Assembly: GCA_028287305.1 (NCBI GenBank)
Contig: JAQBPX010000034.1
Location: forward strand, 62,001 to 126,000
Length of the DNA: 64,000 nucleotides
Reading direction: 5' to 3'
From: Gemmatimonadota bacterium
GTDB taxonomy: Bacteria > Gemmatimonadota > Gemmatimonadetes > Gemmatimonadales > Gemmatimonadaceae
Part shown: positions 1 to 10,464 of the stretch, in pieces
Layout: the number at the start of each line of letters is the position of its first letter
Numbering within the stretch: position 1 is the stretch's first letter
Notes under the pieces: model-generated
Told to the model about the DNA's origin: nothing
Seen by the model: the letters and a program-made list of their open reading frames with translations, nothing else
Databases searched by the model: none
Translations under genes and position numbers: made by a program

Positions 1-91
1 CGCCGAAGAAGTAGACCAGCTGCGAGGTTGGCCCTGAAGTCGTCGTCATGCGTATCGTGTGAAGGATGCCCAGGCCGACGACTGCGCGGTG
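1..91. other. Window edge, no gene recognised
   Basis: Sequence downstream of the purF stop. I see no convincing reading frame, hairpin terminator or RNA gene here. It may be the 3' flank of the purine unit or the edge of a gene cut by the window. Confidence 0.4.
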
Positions 92-1471
92 CTAACAGCC
101 GCAGCCGAATCGTAGCTTGTCGGGGTCGATGGGGGGCGGGGTCGGGTAGTCGCCCGAGAAGCAGGCATGGCAAAAGCCGTGCGGGCCGTCCGGGACCGCC
201 CCCAGCATCCCCTCCAGCGACATGTAGCCCAGGGTGTCCACCCCGAGCGACTTCGCGATTTCCGGAAGGGTGTTGTTGGCCGCGATGAGCTCCTCGCGGT
301 TGGGCGTATCGATGCCGTAGTAGCACGGCCCCGTAACCGGTGGGGACGAGATACGCAGGTGCACCTCGCGAGCGCCTGCGTTGCGGACCATCGCCACCAG
401 CCCGCGGGTAGTGGTGCCCCGCACGATGGAGTCGTCCACCATCACCACGCTCTTGCCCTCGATCACCTCGCGCACCGCGTTGTACTTCACCTTGACCTTG
501 GCGTCGCGCCCGGCCTGCGTGGGCTGGATGAAGGTGCGACCCACGTAGTGATTGCGGATCAGCGCGAGCTCGTAGGGCAGCCCGCTCTGCTCCGCGAAGC
601 CGAGCGCCGCCGAGTTCGAGGAGTCGGGCACCGAGAACACCAGCTCCGCCGAGGGCGCGGGATGCTCCACGGCCAGGCGGCGTCCGAGCGAACGCCGCGC
701 GCGATCCACCGAGCCGCCGAAGACGCGCGAGTCGGGACGCGCGAAGTAGACGTACTCGAACACGCACTGCTTGCGATCCTTGCGCTCGAATGGAAAGAGC
801 GAGCGCTCTCCATCGGCGTCCACGGCGAACACCTCACCCGGGGCGATCTCTCGCTCCACCTTGGCGCCGACGATGTCGAGCGCGCACGTTTCCGACGCGA
901 GCACCGCGCATCCGTTCAGGCGTCCCAGCACGAGTGGGCGCCAGCCGCGCGGGTCACGCGCGGCAAGCAGCGTGTCCCCCACGCTGATCACCAGGCTGTA
1001 CGCGCCGTCCACGCCCTGCAGGGCCTCGGCGAGGCGCTCCTCGGGGCGCGCCGCAGTGGAGTGCGCCATGCGATGCACGATGACTTCGGAGTCCATGGTG
1101 GACGAGAAGATCGCACCCTTGTCCTCCAGCTCCATGCGCAGCTCGGCGGCGTTCACGATGTTGCCGTTGTGCGCCAGCGCGATGTAGCCCCCGCGCGAGC
1201 GCGCGAGCACCGGTTGCGCGTTCTCGATGGTGGAGGACCCCGCCGTGCTGTATCGCGTGTGGCCCACGGCCATCTTCCCCGGACGCTTCGAGAGCCGCAC
1301 GCTCATCTCCTCGTCCATGGTGCCCATGCTGCGGAGCAGGTGCGGCGTGCCGTCCGCCTCCACGACCACCACGCCCACGGACTCCTGCCCGCGGTGCTGC
1401 AGCGAGTAGAGGCCGAGCTGCGCGAGGTGGGTCGCGTCGGGATGCCCGCGGACGCCGAAGATGCCACACAT
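92..1471 (-). CDS. purF: Amidophosphoribosyltransferase
   Basis: Catalyses the first committed step of purine synthesis: PRPP plus glutamine gives phosphoribosylamine. The 459-residue protein starts MCGIFG, so Cys2 becomes the N-terminal nucleophile once Met is removed and no propeptide is cleaved. The glutaminase domain (about 1-230) contains HRGQES. The phosphoribosyltransferase domain carries the PRPP loop VVMVDDSIVRGTTT. Cysteines in KQCVFEY, GPCYYG and CHACF sit where the Bacillus-type enzyme binds its 4Fe-4S cluster, so an oxygen-sensitive cluster is likely. Last gene of the purine unit; its ATG is one base past the purL stop. purD, purH, purM and purN are not in the window. Confidence 0.97.
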   Translation of the reverse strand: MCGIFGVRGHPDATHLAQLGLYSLQHRGQESVGVVVVEADGTPHLLRSMGTMDEEMSVRLSKRPGKMAVGHTRYSTAGSSTIENAQPVLARSRGGYIALAHNGNIVNAAELRMELEDKGAIFSSTMDSEVIVHRMAHSTAARPEERLAEALQGVDGAYSLVISVGDTLLAARDPRGWRPLVLGRLNGCAVLASETCALDIVGAKVEREIAPGEVFAVDADGERSLFPFERKDRKQCVFEYVYFARPDSRVFGGSVDRARRSLGRRLAVEHPAPSAELVFSVPDSSNSAALGFAEQSGLPYELALIRNHYVGRTFIQPTQAGRDAKVKVKYNAVREVIEGKSVVMVDDSIVRGTTTRGLVAMVRNAGAREVHLRISSPPVTGPCYYGIDTPNREELIAANNTLPEIAKSLGVDTLGYMSLEGMLGAVPDGPHGFCHACFSGDYPTPPPIDPDKLRFGCGC

Positions 1472-1472
1472 G

Positions 1473-3755
1473 TCAGGAAACCAGTTCGGGAGTCGAGGAC
1501 GCCGGCATCTCGGCCATCAGGCGCGCGATGCTCTCATGATACGCGTCGTCGATTCGGGAGAGCGCGCAGTCGAGCTGCGTGGCACCGAGCGAGATGCGCA
1601 GGCTCTTGCCGCCCACGGTGCCGAGCTTGCGCGCCGGGACGCCGTGTCGTTGCGCCGCCGCGATGACCGCGGCGGCATCAGGAGTCGAGACCACAACGCG
1701 CGCCTGCGATTCACCGAACAGCACGGCGCGGAGCGGAACGGCCGGCCATGCGTTGAGGTCCACGTCTGCACCGAGCGGCTCGTCGCGGCTCATCACGCAG
1801 CACTCGGCGAGCGCCACCGCCAGCCCACCCTCGGCGCAGTCGTGCGCGGAGCGCACGGCGCCAGAGGCGATCGCCTCGAGCAGCGCGTCGATGAGCGCCT
1901 TCTCGGCGGGAAGGTCACAGCGCGGCGGCGCACCACCCACCACGCCGTGCACGCGCGCCAGGTACTCGCTGCCGCCGATCTCGTCGAAGCTGTCGCCGAG
2001 GAGCACGATGTCGTCGCCCGCGCGCTGGAAGTGCGAGCGAGTGATGTGCGCGAGGTCGTCGATCAGTCCCACCATGCCCACCACCGGGGTGGGGTAGACG
2101 GCGCCGATCGGGCTCTCGTTGTAGAGCGAGACATTGCCACCGGTGACCGGCGTGCCGAGCGCCTCGCACGCCTCGGCCATTCCGCTCACGCACTCGCGAA
2201 GCTGGAAGTAGATCTCCGGCCGGCGCGGATTGCCGAAGTTGAGGTTGTTCGTGATCGCCATCGGGCGCCCGCCGGTGCACGCCACGTTGCGAGCGGCCTC
2301 CGCCACGGCGATGCGCGCGCCCATGCGGGGGTCCAGGTAGCAATAGCGGCCGTTGCAATCGGTCTTCAGCGCGAGCGCGCGGTTGGTGCCGCGCACGCGA
2401 ACCACGGCGGCGTCGCCGCCGGGACCGATCACCGTGTTCGTGCGGACGCTCGTGTCGTACTGGCGATAGACCCAGCGCTTGCTGGCGATGGTGGGCGACG
2501 CGAGCAGCGAGAGGAGCGTCCAGCTGGCATCGGCTTCCTCGGGCTTCGGCGGGATGCCCGCCACGTCCATGGCGCGGAGGCGCGCGATGTCGTCGCTCTC
2601 GCAGGCGGCCGGGGTGTAGGTGGGGCAGTCGGTCACCAGGCGGATGCCGGGGAACTCGGCGACCACGCGATTGCCCTCCGTCACGCGATAGACCGGCTCG
2701 GCGATCACCTCGCCGATCACCGCAGTGGTGAGGTCCCACTTCTCGAGGATCGCGTGCACCTGGGCCTCGTGTCCCTTCTTCGCCACCACGAGCATGCGCT
2801 CCTGCGACTCACTGAGCAGGATCTCGTAGGGCGTCATCCCAGATTCGCGCACGGGACACTTCATGACGTCGATGGTGACGCCCACGTCGCCACGCGCGGC
2901 CATCTCGGCCGAGGAACTCGTGAGCCCCGCGGCGCCCATGTCCTGGATGGCGACGATGTGGCCGCTGCGAATGAGCTCGAGCGACGCCTCGAGCAGCAGC
3001 TTCTCGGTGAAGGGATCTCCCACCTGCACGCGCGGACGCTTGGCGTCGCTGGCGGCGGAGAGGTCCTCGGAGGCGAACGACGCGCCGTGGATGCCGTCGC
3101 GACCGGTGCGTGCTCCCACGGCGATGATCGGGTTGCCGACGCCCGATGCAACGGCGGTGATCAACTCGTCTTCCTTCATGATGCCGACGCACATCGCGTT
3201 TACGAGCGGATTTCCCTCGTACGAGTCGTCGAACATCACCTCGCCGGCAACCGTGGGGATGCCGACGCAGTTGCCGTAGTCGCCGATGCCCTTTACCACG
3301 CCGCCGAACAGGTAGCGCACGCGCGGGCGCTCCAGGGAGCCGAATCGCAGGGAGTTGAGCATCGCGATCGGTCGCGCGCCCATGGTGAAGACGTCGCGGA
3401 GGATTCCGCCGACTCCCGTCGCGGCGCCCTGGTAGGGCTCCACGGCCGATGGATGATTGTGCGACTCGATCTTGAACGCGACGGCGAGTCCATCCCCGAT
3501 CGCGATCACCCCGGCGTTCTCGCCCGGTCCCTGCAGCACGTACGGCGCCTTGGTGGGCAGCGTGCGCAGGAGGGGGCGCGAGTGCTTGTACGAGCAGTGC
3601 TCGCTCCACAGCGCACTCACGATCCCCAGCTCGGTGAACGTGGGGTCGCGGCCGAGCATGTCCTGTAGCTTCGCGTACTCGTCGGGCGTGAGCCCGTGCT
3701 CTGCGACGAGCGCGGGGGTGATGACGGGATCGCCGGGGCGTGCGCTGACGGTCAC
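1473..3755 (-). CDS. purL: Phosphoribosylformylglycinamidine synthase, large subunit
   Basis: ATP-dependent conversion of FGAR to FGAM, using ammonia passed from PurQ through the PurS-containing complex. About 760 residues, the small PurL type that needs separate PurS and PurQ, both encoded just upstream. [21 protein letters not shown] is the conserved ATP/substrate region near the N-terminus. I place the start at the GTG of VTVSARPG because this GTG overlaps the preceding gene's stop as GTGA. The frame stays open about 60 codons further upstream, but that stretch is the out-of-frame shadow of the zinc-ribbon gene (Arg/Pro rich, no PurL similarity). Confidence 0.95.
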   Translation of the reverse strand: MTVSARPGDPVITPALVAEHGLTPDEYAKLQDMLGRDPTFTELGIVSALWSEHCSYKHSRPLLRTLPTKAPYVLQGPGENAGVIAIGDGLAVAFKIESHNHPSAVEPYQGAATGVGGILRDVFTMGARPIAMLNSLRFGSLERPRVRYLFGGVVKGIGDYGNCVGIPTVAGEVMFDDSYEGNPLVNAMCVGIMKEDELITAVASGVGNPIIAVGARTGRDGIHGASFASEDLSAASDAKRPRVQVGDPFTEKLLLEASLELIRSGHIVAIQDMGAAGLTSSSAEMAARGDVGVTIDVMKCPVRESGMTPYEILLSESQERMLVVAKKGHEAQVHAILEKWDLTTAVIGEVIAEPVYRVTEGNRVVAEFPGIRLVTDCPTYTPAACESDDIARLRAMDVAGIPPKPEEADASWTLLSLLASPTIASKRWVYRQYDTSVRTNTVIGPGGDAAVVRVRGTNRALALKTDCNGRYCYLDPRMGARIAVAEAARNVACTGGRPMAITNNLNFGNPRRPEIYFQLRECVSGMAEACEALGTPVTGGNVSLYNESPIGAVYPTPVVGMVGLIDDLAHITRSHFQRAGDDIVLLGDSFDEIGGSEYLARVHGVVGGAPPRCDLPAEKALIDALLEAIASGAVRSAHDCAEGGLAVALAECCVMSRDEPLGADVDLNAWPAVPLRAVLFGESQARVVVSTPDAAAVIAAAQRHGVPARKLGTVGGKSLRISLGATQLDCALSRIDDAYHESIARLMAEMPASSTPELVS

Positions 3756-4078
3756 TTGGCCTGGTCGGGGCGGAGAGAGTCGAAGAGGTCGGCGAAGAAG
3801 CGATGCGCGCGGTTGTCTGAGACGTGGGCGAACAGGTCCACCTCGCCGGCATCGAGCCAGACGCCATGGCAGTCTTCGCAGACGTCGGCCATCACGTGCG
3901 CGAACGGTCGCTCGGCCAGCTTGCCGCCACACTTGGGACACTTCATGTGCCAGTCGGCCTTCTGGATCTCCTTGCGGGCCGAGTCGAGCTGCGACCGCAG
4001 GTTCCTGACAAGGTCTGCGTTCTCGCGGGCGAAGTATTCGTCCTCGTTCCGGGTGGGGTGCTCTTCGTTGTGTTTCAT
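3752..4078 (-). CDS. Small zinc-ribbon protein (zf-TFIIB type)
   Basis: A 108-residue protein beginning [16 protein letters not shown]. The N-terminal half is charged and probably helical. The C-terminal half has CPKCGG, then [14 protein letters not shown], the two Cys pairs and WLD signature of the TFIIB-type zinc-ribbon family (PF13453). It sits between purQ and purL, with a 14-base gap from purQ and a GTGA overlap into purL, so it is co-translated with the FGAM synthase subunits. Members of this family have no firmly known role. Its position invites the idea that it helps assemble or regulate the purine enzymes, but that is inference. Confidence 0.8.
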   Translation of the reverse strand: MKHNEEHPTRNEDEYFARENADLVRNLRSQLDSARKEIQKADWHMKCPKCGGKLAERPFAHVMADVCEDCHGVWLDAGEVDLFAHVSDNRAHRFFADLFDSLRPDQAK

Positions 4079-4092
4079 GATGGCTTCAGGGG

Positions 4093-4785
4093 TCAGGCCG
4101 CCACGCGGGCGAGGATGGAGTGAAAGAGCGGGAGTCCGTCGCCCGAGCTCACGAGCTGGTCGACAGCACGCTCGGGGTGAGGCATCATCGCGAGCACGTT
4201 GCCCGCTTCGTTGATGATCCCGGCAATGGCGCGGGCGGAGCCGTTCGGGCTCCACCATCGATCGGCGTCGCCGGCGCCTGGTACGTAGCGGAACACCACC
4301 TGGCCATTGCCCTCCAGGCGGTCGAGCGTGTCCTCATCCGCCGTGAAGCGGCCGTCGCCGTGGGCGATGGGCAGCGTGATGAGCTGACCTGACTCGTACT
4401 CGCTGGTGAAGCGGGTGTTCGCGTTCTCGACGCGCAGTCGCACGTTCTCGCTCACGAACTTGAGCGAGTCGTTCCGCAGCAGTGCGCCGGGGAGCAGCCC
4501 CGCCTCGCAGGCGATCTGGAAGCCGTTGCAGAAGCCGACCACCGGGGCGCCGCGCGCCGCATGCGTCGCGACCTCCTGCATGATCGGGCTGAAGCGGGCG
4601 ATCGCGCCTGCACGGAGGTAGTCGCCGTACGAGAAGCCACCGGGGAGGATCACGACGTCGGCACCCTGCAGGTCGTGATCCTTGTGCCATACGTACACCG
4701 CCTGCTCGCCCAGCTGCTCGACCACGGCCTGGTAGGCGTCGTAGTCCGAGTTGGAGCCCGGAAAGGTGACGATGGCGAACTTCAC
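4093..4785 (-). CDS. purQ: Phosphoribosylformylglycinamidine synthase, glutaminase subunit
   Basis: Class I glutamine amidotransferase supplying ammonia to PurL. 230 residues. The nucleophile elbow GFCNGFQ carries the catalytic Cys, and HPERA near the C-terminus supplies His and Glu of the triad. [14 protein letters not shown] is the usual PurQ glutamine/oxyanion region. The start is the GTG of [12 protein letters not shown], which overlaps the purS stop as GTGA; upstream in-frame sequence is purS/pssA shadow. Length matches stand-alone PurQ of Gram-positive and many other bacteria. Confidence 0.96.
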   Translation of the reverse strand: MKFAIVTFPGSNSDYDAYQAVVEQLGEQAVYVWHKDHDLQGADVVILPGGFSYGDYLRAGAIARFSPIMQEVATHAARGAPVVGFCNGFQIACEAGLLPGALLRNDSLKFVSENVRLRVENANTRFTSEYESGQLITLPIAHGDGRFTADEDTLDRLEGNGQVVFRYVPGAGDADRWWSPNGSARAIAGIINEAGNVLAMMPHPERAVDQLVSSGDGLPLFHSILARVAA

Positions 4786-5039
4786 TTCGCGCTCACGGTG
4801 GCGATCTCGAAGTCCTCGATCACCGGGTTGGCAAGCAGTCGCTCGCACATGCGGCTCACGTCGTCGCGCGCCGCCTGCTCCGAGTCCGCGTCGGCCTCGA
4901 CGATCACGTAGCGACCTACGTGCACGTCGCGCACGCCGGCGAAGCCGAGTGTGCGCAGCGCGCCGCCCACGGCCTGGCCCTGCGGGTCGAGCACGCCGCG
5001 GCGCGGGGTGATGTGCACGGACACCGAATAACGCGTCAT
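4782..5039 (-). CDS. purS: Phosphoribosylformylglycinamidine synthase, PurS subunit
   Basis: Small structural subunit that bridges PurQ and PurL and helps channel ammonia. 85 residues, typical for PurS. The conserved core [21 protein letters not shown] is directly readable. ATG overlaps the pssA stop (ATGA) and its own stop overlaps purQ (GTGA), so pssA-purS-purQ form a tightly coupled run. The PurS-PurQ-PurL three-part enzyme is complete in this locus. Confidence 0.94.
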   Translation of the reverse strand: MTRYSVSVHITPRRGVLDPQGQAVGGALRTLGFAGVRDVHVGRYVIVEADADSEQAARDDVSRMCERLLANPVIEDFEIATVSAK

Positions 5040-6058
5040 TCGTCGGGGCTCTCGTCGGGTGTGGTGGTGCCGGGGCGGTCGGTGCGCGGGGGCCGGCGCC
5101 GGCGGCGGCGCTTGCGCTGCGCGTTTGCATCGCCCTCGGGGGAGAGGCCGCCGCTTTCTATGGTGGGGCGCTCCGCGCGCGACTCGAAGCGCTCGCGACG
5201 CGGGGTGCTACGCATGGGCGCGGGCGACGGCACGAGCATGCCGTCGTCGTCCTCCTCCTCGAGGAATATGGAGGGCGGCTCCTCCTCGTCCTTGCCGCGC
5301 TCCACCAGCCCCATCACCGCGGCCCTGATCACGTTCAGGAGCACGTAGGCCAGAAGGGCGGGGAAGACGAACTGGCGCGGCAGGAAGATCAGGCCGAGCA
5401 CGGAGCCCGCCACCATCAGCGTGCCCATCATCTGGCGGAACGATCGCACGCCCACCGTCGGCACGGCCGGGTAGGGGACGTCGCTCACCATCAGGTAAGC
5501 GAGGATCACCATCAGCCACTTGAGCATGACGTGCCACGGAAGGTCCGAGAGCGTCTTGCTGTCCGTGAAGAAGATGATCGCCTGGTTGTAGAGCGGGGTC
5601 TGCGCGAACCAGTAGTAGGTGGCGAGCGTCATGCCCGCGGCCGGGCTCGGGAGGCCGTGGAAATGGGTCTTCTTGGATCCCGCCTGCTCCACGTTGAAGC
5701 GCGCCAGGCGCACCACCGCGCAGGAGGTGAAGATGAAGACGAACAGCCACTCCCAGCCATCGTGGCTGAGCACAGCGAAGTACATCAGCAGCGCCGGCGC
5801 GAGCCCGAAGGAGATCGCGTCCACGAGCGAGTCGAGTTCTTCCCCAAAGCGGCTCCCCGTGCCGGTTGCGCGCGCGATGCGCCCGTCGAGCGCGTCTGCC
5901 ACTCCGCCGAGCACCGTGAAGAGCGCCGCGGTCGCGTACTGCCCGCGCGAGGCCATCACGATCGAGAAGATGCCGAAGAAGAGGTTGAGGAGCGTGGCCC
6001 CGTTCGGGAGCATCACCACTGCGCGACGCACGTCCGGCCTCCGCATCTGGGGGCTCAC
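5036..6058 (-). CDS. pssA: CDP-diacylglycerol-serine O-phosphatidyltransferase
   Basis: Inner-membrane enzyme making phosphatidylserine from CDP-diacylglycerol and serine; psd immediately upstream uses the product. The CDP-alcohol phosphatidyltransferase signature DGxxARx8GxxxDxxxD is seen at [19 protein letters not shown] followed by SLVD, near residues 55-80. Several hydrophobic segments follow up to about residue 250. The last 85 or so residues are a low-complexity tail: an acidic stretch ([15 protein letters not shown]) then a basic one ([12 protein letters not shown]). The core enzyme ends before it, so this is probably a disordered cytoplasmic extension. GTG start overlaps the psd stop. 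Confidence 0.93.
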   Translation of the reverse strand: MSPQMRRPDVRRAVVMLPNGATLLNLFFGIFSIVMASRGQYATAALFTVLGGVADALDGRIARATGTGSRFGEELDSLVDAISFGLAPALLMYFAVLSHDGWEWLFVFIFTSCAVVRLARFNVEQAGSKKTHFHGLPSPAAGMTLATYYWFAQTPLYNQAIIFFTDSKTLSDLPWHVMLKWLMVILAYLMVSDVPYPAVPTVGVRSFRQMMGTLMVAGSVLGLIFLPRQFVFPALLAYVLLNVIRAAVMGLVERGKDEEEPPSIFLEEEDDDGMLVPSPAPMRSTPRRERFESRAERPTIESGGLSPEGDANAQRKRRRRRRPPRTDRPGTTTPDESPDE

Positions 6059-6708
6059 GGCGCTCCCAGCTCGGCGATGGTGGTGGTTCCGGCCACGGTC
6101 ATGTCGCCCACCTTCACCCTGACCTTCGCCGAGAGCGGGAGGAAGACGTCCACGCGGCTGCCGAAGCGGATGAGCCCCATTCGGTCGCCCTGGTTCACCT
6201 TCTCGCCTTCCTTCGAGTACGTGATGATCCGGCGCGCGATGAGGCCGGCGATCTGTCGCACCAGCACGCGCTGCTCACCCGCCTCCAGGCCCACGGAGCT
6301 CATCTCGTTCTCGAGGCTCGCGGCGTCTGCAGCGGCGTTGAGGAACTTGCCCTCCTTCCGGATCACCTGCTTCACGGTGCCGGACACGGGATAGCGGTTC
6401 ACGTGCACGTTGAAGACGTTCATGAAGATGGAGACGCGCAGCGCGCGGCCCTGCATGAACGTGGGCTCGTCCACTTCCGTCACGTGCACCACCTTGCCGT
6501 CCGCGGGCGACGTGACCACGCGCGTGCCACGCTCGCCGGCGCGCTCGGGATCGCGGAAGAAGTACGCGACCCACAGCGCAATGAGCGTGAGGAGGAAGGC
6601 GAGCAGCCAGAGCGGAAAGGAGCGCCGCGAGATTGCGAGGGCATAGGCCGCCGCCGCGATCACGGAGGCGATGCCGATGAACGGGAATCCTTCACGAGCG
6701 AAGTTCAC
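6055..6708 (-). CDS. psd: Phosphatidylserine decarboxylase, short form
   Basis: Converts phosphatidylserine to phosphatidylethanolamine. 217 residues, the short bacterial/archaeal-like class. Two hydrophobic segments lie near the N-terminus (about 8-50), then YFFRDPER and SPADGKV motifs. The self-cleavage site that creates the pyruvoyl group is the GS of [11 protein letters not shown] near residue 183; proenzyme cleavage would release a short alpha chain starting with that Ser. GTG start overlaps the purC stop as GTGA. With pssA it gives a complete route from CDP-DAG to PE, lodged among purine genes. Confidence 0.93.
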   Translation of the reverse strand: MNFAREGFPFIGIASVIAAAAYALAISRRSFPLWLLAFLLTLIALWVAYFFRDPERAGERGTRVVTSPADGKVVHVTEVDEPTFMQGRALRVSIFMNVFNVHVNRYPVSGTVKQVIRKEGKFLNAAADAASLENEMSSVGLEAGEQRVLVRQIAGLIARRIITYSKEGEKVNQGDRMGLIRFGSRVDVFLPLSAKVRVKVGDMTVAGTTTIAELGAP

Positions 6709-7631
6709 GTGAGCTCCGGGAGATCGAGATCGGTGCCGGTGATGCGCCGGAACGCATCCAGGTACCGATCGCTGGTGGCCTGCACGACCGCTGCTGGAAG
6801 AGTGGGCGGTGGGGCCTCGCCGTTCCAGCGCCCTGCCCGACGTTCCCCGTCGAGCCAGTCGCGCAGTGGTTGCTTGTCATAGCTGGGCTGGCTGCGGCCC
6901 GGCTGGTATCCGTCGAGTGGCCAGAATCGAGAGCTGTCGGGCGTGAGCACCTCGTCGATCAGCACGATGCTGCCATCGGCCGCGCGGCCGAACTCGAACT
7001 TGGTGTCGGCAATGAGGATGCCCCTCGCAGCCGCAACTTTGCGCCCACGCTCGTAGACCAGCCGGGCGATCCGCTCCAGCTCGCTGGCATTGCCCGCCCC
7101 GATCGCGCGCGCGGCGTCGGCTACCGTGATGTTCTCGTCGTGCCCGGTCTCCGCCTTCGTGGCCGGGCTGAAGATCGCCGGCTCGAGACGATCGCTCTCG
7201 CGCAGCCCATCCGGCAGGCGCTCGCCCGCCAGGGTGCCGTGCGCGCGATACTCCTTCCACGCCGATCCCGTGATGTAGCCGCGCACCACGCACTCCACGG
7301 GAAAGACCTCGGTGCGGCGACAGAGCATGGCGCGCCCCGCCAGCGCGTGGCGATGCGGCTCCAGCGCCGGCACCTCGCGCACGATCTCGTCCACGCTGGC
7401 CGACAGCAGGTGATGCGAGAGGTCCGTCGCGATCTCGCGCAGCCACCAGGCAGTCATCTGCGTGAGCACGGCTCCCTTGAAGGGCACCGCCTCGCGCATC
7501 ACCACATCGAAGGCGCTCACGCGGTCCGTGGCCACGAGCAGCAGTCGCTCCTCGTCCACCACGTACACTTCGCGCACCTTGCCCCGGCGGAGGTGCGCGA
7601 GCGGAAGCGAAAGTGCGTCCGTCGCGATCAT
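6705..7631 (-). CDS. purC: SAICAR synthetase
   Basis: Phosphoribosylaminoimidazole-succinocarboxamide synthase, joining CAIR and aspartate with ATP. 308 residues, the longer (yeast Ade1-like) version rather than the roughly 240-residue Bacillus/E. coli form. Visible motifs are RRGKVREVY at the N-terminus (ATP site), [16 protein letters not shown], and DTKFEFG near residue 190. ATG overlaps the purB stop as ATGA. PurC then PurB are consecutive pathway steps, matching the gene order. Confidence 0.95.
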   Translation of the reverse strand: MIATDALSLPLAHLRRGKVREVYVVDEERLLLVATDRVSAFDVVMREAVPFKGAVLTQMTAWWLREIATDLSHHLLSASVDEIVREVPALEPHRHALAGRAMLCRRTEVFPVECVVRGYITGSAWKEYRAHGTLAGERLPDGLRESDRLEPAIFSPATKAETGHDENITVADAARAIGAGNASELERIARLVYERGRKVAAARGILIADTKFEFGRAADGSIVLIDEVLTPDSSRFWPLDGYQPGRSQPSYDKQPLRDWLDGERRAGRWNGEAPPPTLPAAVVQATSDRYLDAFRRITGTDLDLPELT

Positions 7632-9061
7632 ACGCGCACGTCCTCGGTGTCGAGTGCGTCGTGCACGCCGGCCAGCAGGGGCTCGACCACCTCGGCCAGG
7701 AATTCGTCCACCTGCCGTGGCGCGCGTCCCACGAACTGGTGCGGGTCGAGCGCGGCGCGCATCGCGTCGAGGGGCACGGTCCAGCGGGAATCCGCAGCGA
7801 GGCGCTCCAGCAGGTCGTTTCGCGCGCCCTCGTCCTTCACGGCGCGCGCCGCTGCGATGCTGTGCTGCCGGATCACCTCGTGGGCCTCCTGCCGGTCGCC
7901 GCCCGCCGCCACGGCCCGCACGATGAGCGCCTCGGTCGCCATGAAGGGAAGCTCCTCGTCCAGGCGGCGGCGGATGCGCGCCGGATGCACTTCGAGCCCG
8001 CTGACGATGTTCTCCATCAGCACCAGGATGGCGTCGGTCGCGAGGAACGATTCCGGAATGGACAGCCGCCGGTTGGCGCTGTCGTCCAGCGTGCGCTCGA
8101 AGAACTGGACGCTGTGCGTCTGGTTCGCGTTGCCCTCGAGGTTCAGCACGAAGCGCGCGAGCGAGTTGATGCGCTCGGCCCGCATCGGGTTCCGCTTGTA
8201 CGCCATGGCCGACGAGCCGACCTGCTCGGACTCGAATGGCTCCTCGATCTCGCCGTTCGCCTGCAGCACGCGCAGGTCGCTCGCGAACTTCGCCGCGCTC
8301 GCCGCGATCCCCGACACGATCGAGAGCACCTGTGCGTCGAGCTTGCGGCTGTACGTCTGGCCGCTCACCGGAATCGACGCGTGGAAGTCGATCGCGGCCG
8401 TCACCCGGCGGTCGAGCTCGCGCACCTTCTCGTGATCGCCGTCGAAGATCTCGAGGAAGCTCGCCTGCGTGCCCGTGGTGCCCTTCACTCCGCGACAGGG
8501 GAGCGTGGCGATGCGATGCTCGAGGTCCGCGAGGTCGAGCACCAGGTCCTGCATCCAGAGGGTGGCGCGCTTGCCCACCGTGGTGGGCTGCGCGGCCTGC
8601 AGGTGCGTGGAGCCCAGCGTGGGCTCATCGCGCCACTCGCGCGCGAAGGTCGCGAGCGCGCGCAGCACGCGCACCACCTTGCCGCGCAGCAGCACCAGCC
8701 CGCGCCGCATGATGATGAGGTCCGCGTTGTCGGTGACGAACGCACTCGTCGCCCCGAGATGGATGAACGGCTTGGCGGCGGGAGCCACGTCACCGTACGC
8801 GTGCACGTGCGCCATCACGTCGTGGCGGAAGCGGCGCTCGTACGCCGCCACCACGTCGAAGTCGATGTCATCCAGGTGCTCGCGCAGCTGGGCGATCGCC
8901 GCATCGGGAATCGGCACGCCGAGTGACTGTTCCGCCTCGGCGAGCGCGAGCCACAGGCGGCGCCACAGTCCGTGACGCGTGCGCGGCGACCACAGCTCGA
9001 GCATCGCGCGCGATGCGTAGCGTTCCGAAAGCGGCGAGGTGTAGCGATCGTGGCTGCTCAT
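7628..9061 (-). CDS. purB: Adenylosuccinate lyase
   Basis: Cleaves SAICAR to AICAR, and adenylosuccinate to AMP. 477 residues, fumarase/aspartase superfamily. The signature [15 protein letters not shown] (catalytic Ser loop) is near residue 283, and [14 protein letters not shown] and GTTGTQASF carry other active-site residues. The start at [11 protein letters not shown] overlaps the protease gene's stop as ATGA. The open frame extends far upstream only as shadow of the protease and aldolase-like genes. Confidence 0.96.
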   Translation of the reverse strand: MSSHDRYTSPLSERYASRAMLELWSPRTRHGLWRRLWLALAEAEQSLGVPIPDAAIAQLREHLDDIDFDVVAAYERRFRHDVMAHVHAYGDVAPAAKPFIHLGATSAFVTDNADLIIMRRGLVLLRGKVVRVLRALATFAREWRDEPTLGSTHLQAAQPTTVGKRATLWMQDLVLDLADLEHRIATLPCRGVKGTTGTQASFLEIFDGDHEKVRELDRRVTAAIDFHASIPVSGQTYSRKLDAQVLSIVSGIAASAAKFASDLRVLQANGEIEEPFESEQVGSSAMAYKRNPMRAERINSLARFVLNLEGNANQTHSVQFFERTLDDSANRRLSIPESFLATDAILVLMENIVSGLEVHPARIRRRLDEELPFMATEALIVRAVAAGGDRQEAHEVIRQHSIAAARAVKDEGARNDLLERLAADSRWTVPLDAMRAALDPHQFVGRAPRQVDEFLAEVVEPLLAGVHDALDTEDVRV

Positions 9062-10464
9062 TTCAGGTACACGTCGGTCCGGAAGATCTGCCCGTTGCGC
9101 TCGAAGAAGAACGTCACGGGCCCGCGCGCCGCGTAGTAGTCGATGGCCCGCGCCACGTCCTCCGCGCTCGCGACGCTCGTGCGGTTCACCTGCACGATCA
9201 CGTCGCCCGGCTGCAGGCTCAGCTCCTGCTGCATGCGGTCGCTGATCCGGAAGACGTAGGCGCCGCTCGCGCTCCGCACGCCTCGCTCGGCGCGAATGGC
9301 CTGCGAGAGCGTGGTGAGCTCGACTTCCTTCAACACCGCGACCTTCGGGGCCGAGACATCGGGAAGGTCGGCGATCGCCACGCGAAGCGGCGTGTCGCGG
9401 CCGCTGCGTCGCACCACCAGTGCGGCGGTTTCGCCCACGCGCAGGTCGAGGAGCTTGCCCTCCCAGTCGAACGAGTTGTGCACCGCGTGCCCGTTCACGG
9501 AGGTGATCACGTCGCCCGCGCTCATTCCAGCACGCGCGGCCGGCGAGCCGGGCACGACCTGCGCGACCACGGCACCTCGCGCGATGGCGTCGCGTGGATT
9601 GTCCGAACGCCGCGCCTCGAGCTTGAGGCCCACCCACGGGCGACGCACGGCGCCGTGCTCCAGCAGGTCGTCGGCCACGCGACGCGCCCGGTTGATCGGG
9701 ATGGCGAAGCCGAGTCCCACCGAGCCCCCGCTCGTCGAGTAGATCGAGCTGTTCACGCCGATCACTTCGCCGTCGGCATTCACGAGCGGACCGCCGGAGT
9801 TGCCGGGATTGATGGCGGCATCGGTCTGGATCATGTCGAAGTAGGCCTGTGGTCCATCCGCGCCCGACACCAGGTTCCGGCCCACGCCGCTGATCACGCC
9901 CGCGGTGACGCTCGGCTCCGGGTTGCCCAGCATGAAGCCGTAGGGATTGCCGATCGCAATCGCCCATTCGCCCACCACCACGCCGTCGGAGTTGCCGAGC
10001 GTCACGACGGGCAGGTTCTTCGACTCGATGCGCAGCACGGCGAGGTCGATCGTCTCGTCCGCGCCGAGCACCTTCGCAGGGAACACCGTCCCGTCGCGCA
10101 TCATCACCGACACCGTGCTCGCGCCAGCCACCACGTGCGCGTTCGTCACGATCACGCCGTCCGAGCGGATGATGAAGCCGGTGCCGAGGCCGGCTTGCGA
10201 CTGCGTGCCGGAGCGGCCCCCGAAGAACGCCTCGAAGGGATCGCTCGCCACGCGCTGCACCACCTCGGTCTGCACCGTGACCACCGCCGGCGCCACCTTG
10301 GCAGAGGCGCGCGTGATGGCGGTGATGCGACTGGCCGTCACCGTGGACGAGGGATTCACGCTCGACGCCTCCGGTGCCGACGCCTGCGCCGCTGAACTCT
10401 CGGGCGTGCCGCGACATCCCATGAGCGTCGCGAGCAGCGCGAGTGAGAGCGTGCGGATCCTCAT
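9058..10464 (-). CDS. HtrA/DegP-family serine protease, lipoprotein
   Basis: Envelope protein-quality-control protease. I start it at MRIRTLSLALLATLMGC (ATGA overlap with the upstream gene); this is a lipoprotein signal with lipobox Cys17, so the enzyme is probably membrane-tethered in the periplasm. The trypsin-like domain has His110 (TNAHVVAG), Asp140 (TIDLAVL) and Ser223 (GNSGGP), a complete triad. Two PDZ domains follow (about 300-375 and 385-465). Length and layout match DegP/DegQ, except that the usual cleaved signal is replaced by a lipobox. Position between aldolase-like and purB genes gives no functional clue. Confidence 0.92.
   Translation of the reverse strand: MRIRTLSLALLATLMGCRGTPESSAAQASAPEASSVNPSSTVTASRITAITRASAKVAPAVVTVQTEVVQRVASDPFEAFFGGRSGTQSQAGLGTGFIIRSDGVIVTNAHVVAGASTVSVMMRDGTVFPAKVLGADETIDLAVLRIESKNLPVVTLGNSDGVVVGEWAIAIGNPYGFMLGNPEPSVTAGVISGVGRNLVSGADGPQAYFDMIQTDAAINPGNSGGPLVNADGEVIGVNSSIYSTSGGSVGLGFAIPINRARRVADDLLEHGAVRRPWVGLKLEARRSDNPRDAIARGAVVAQVVPGSPAARAGMSAGDVITSVNGHAVHNSFDWEGKLLDLRVGETAALVVRRSGRDTPLRVAIADLPDVSAPKVAVLKEVELTTLSQAIRAERGVRSASGAYVFRISDRMQQELSLQPGDVIVQVNRTSVASAEDVARAIDYYAARGPVTFFFERNGQIFRTDVYLK

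Noticed and set aside
1461-3668. 735-codon open frame opposite purL and purF
   Set aside because: High-GC shadow frame; Arg/His/Ala-rich, no motifs, and purL/purF on the other strand are certain.
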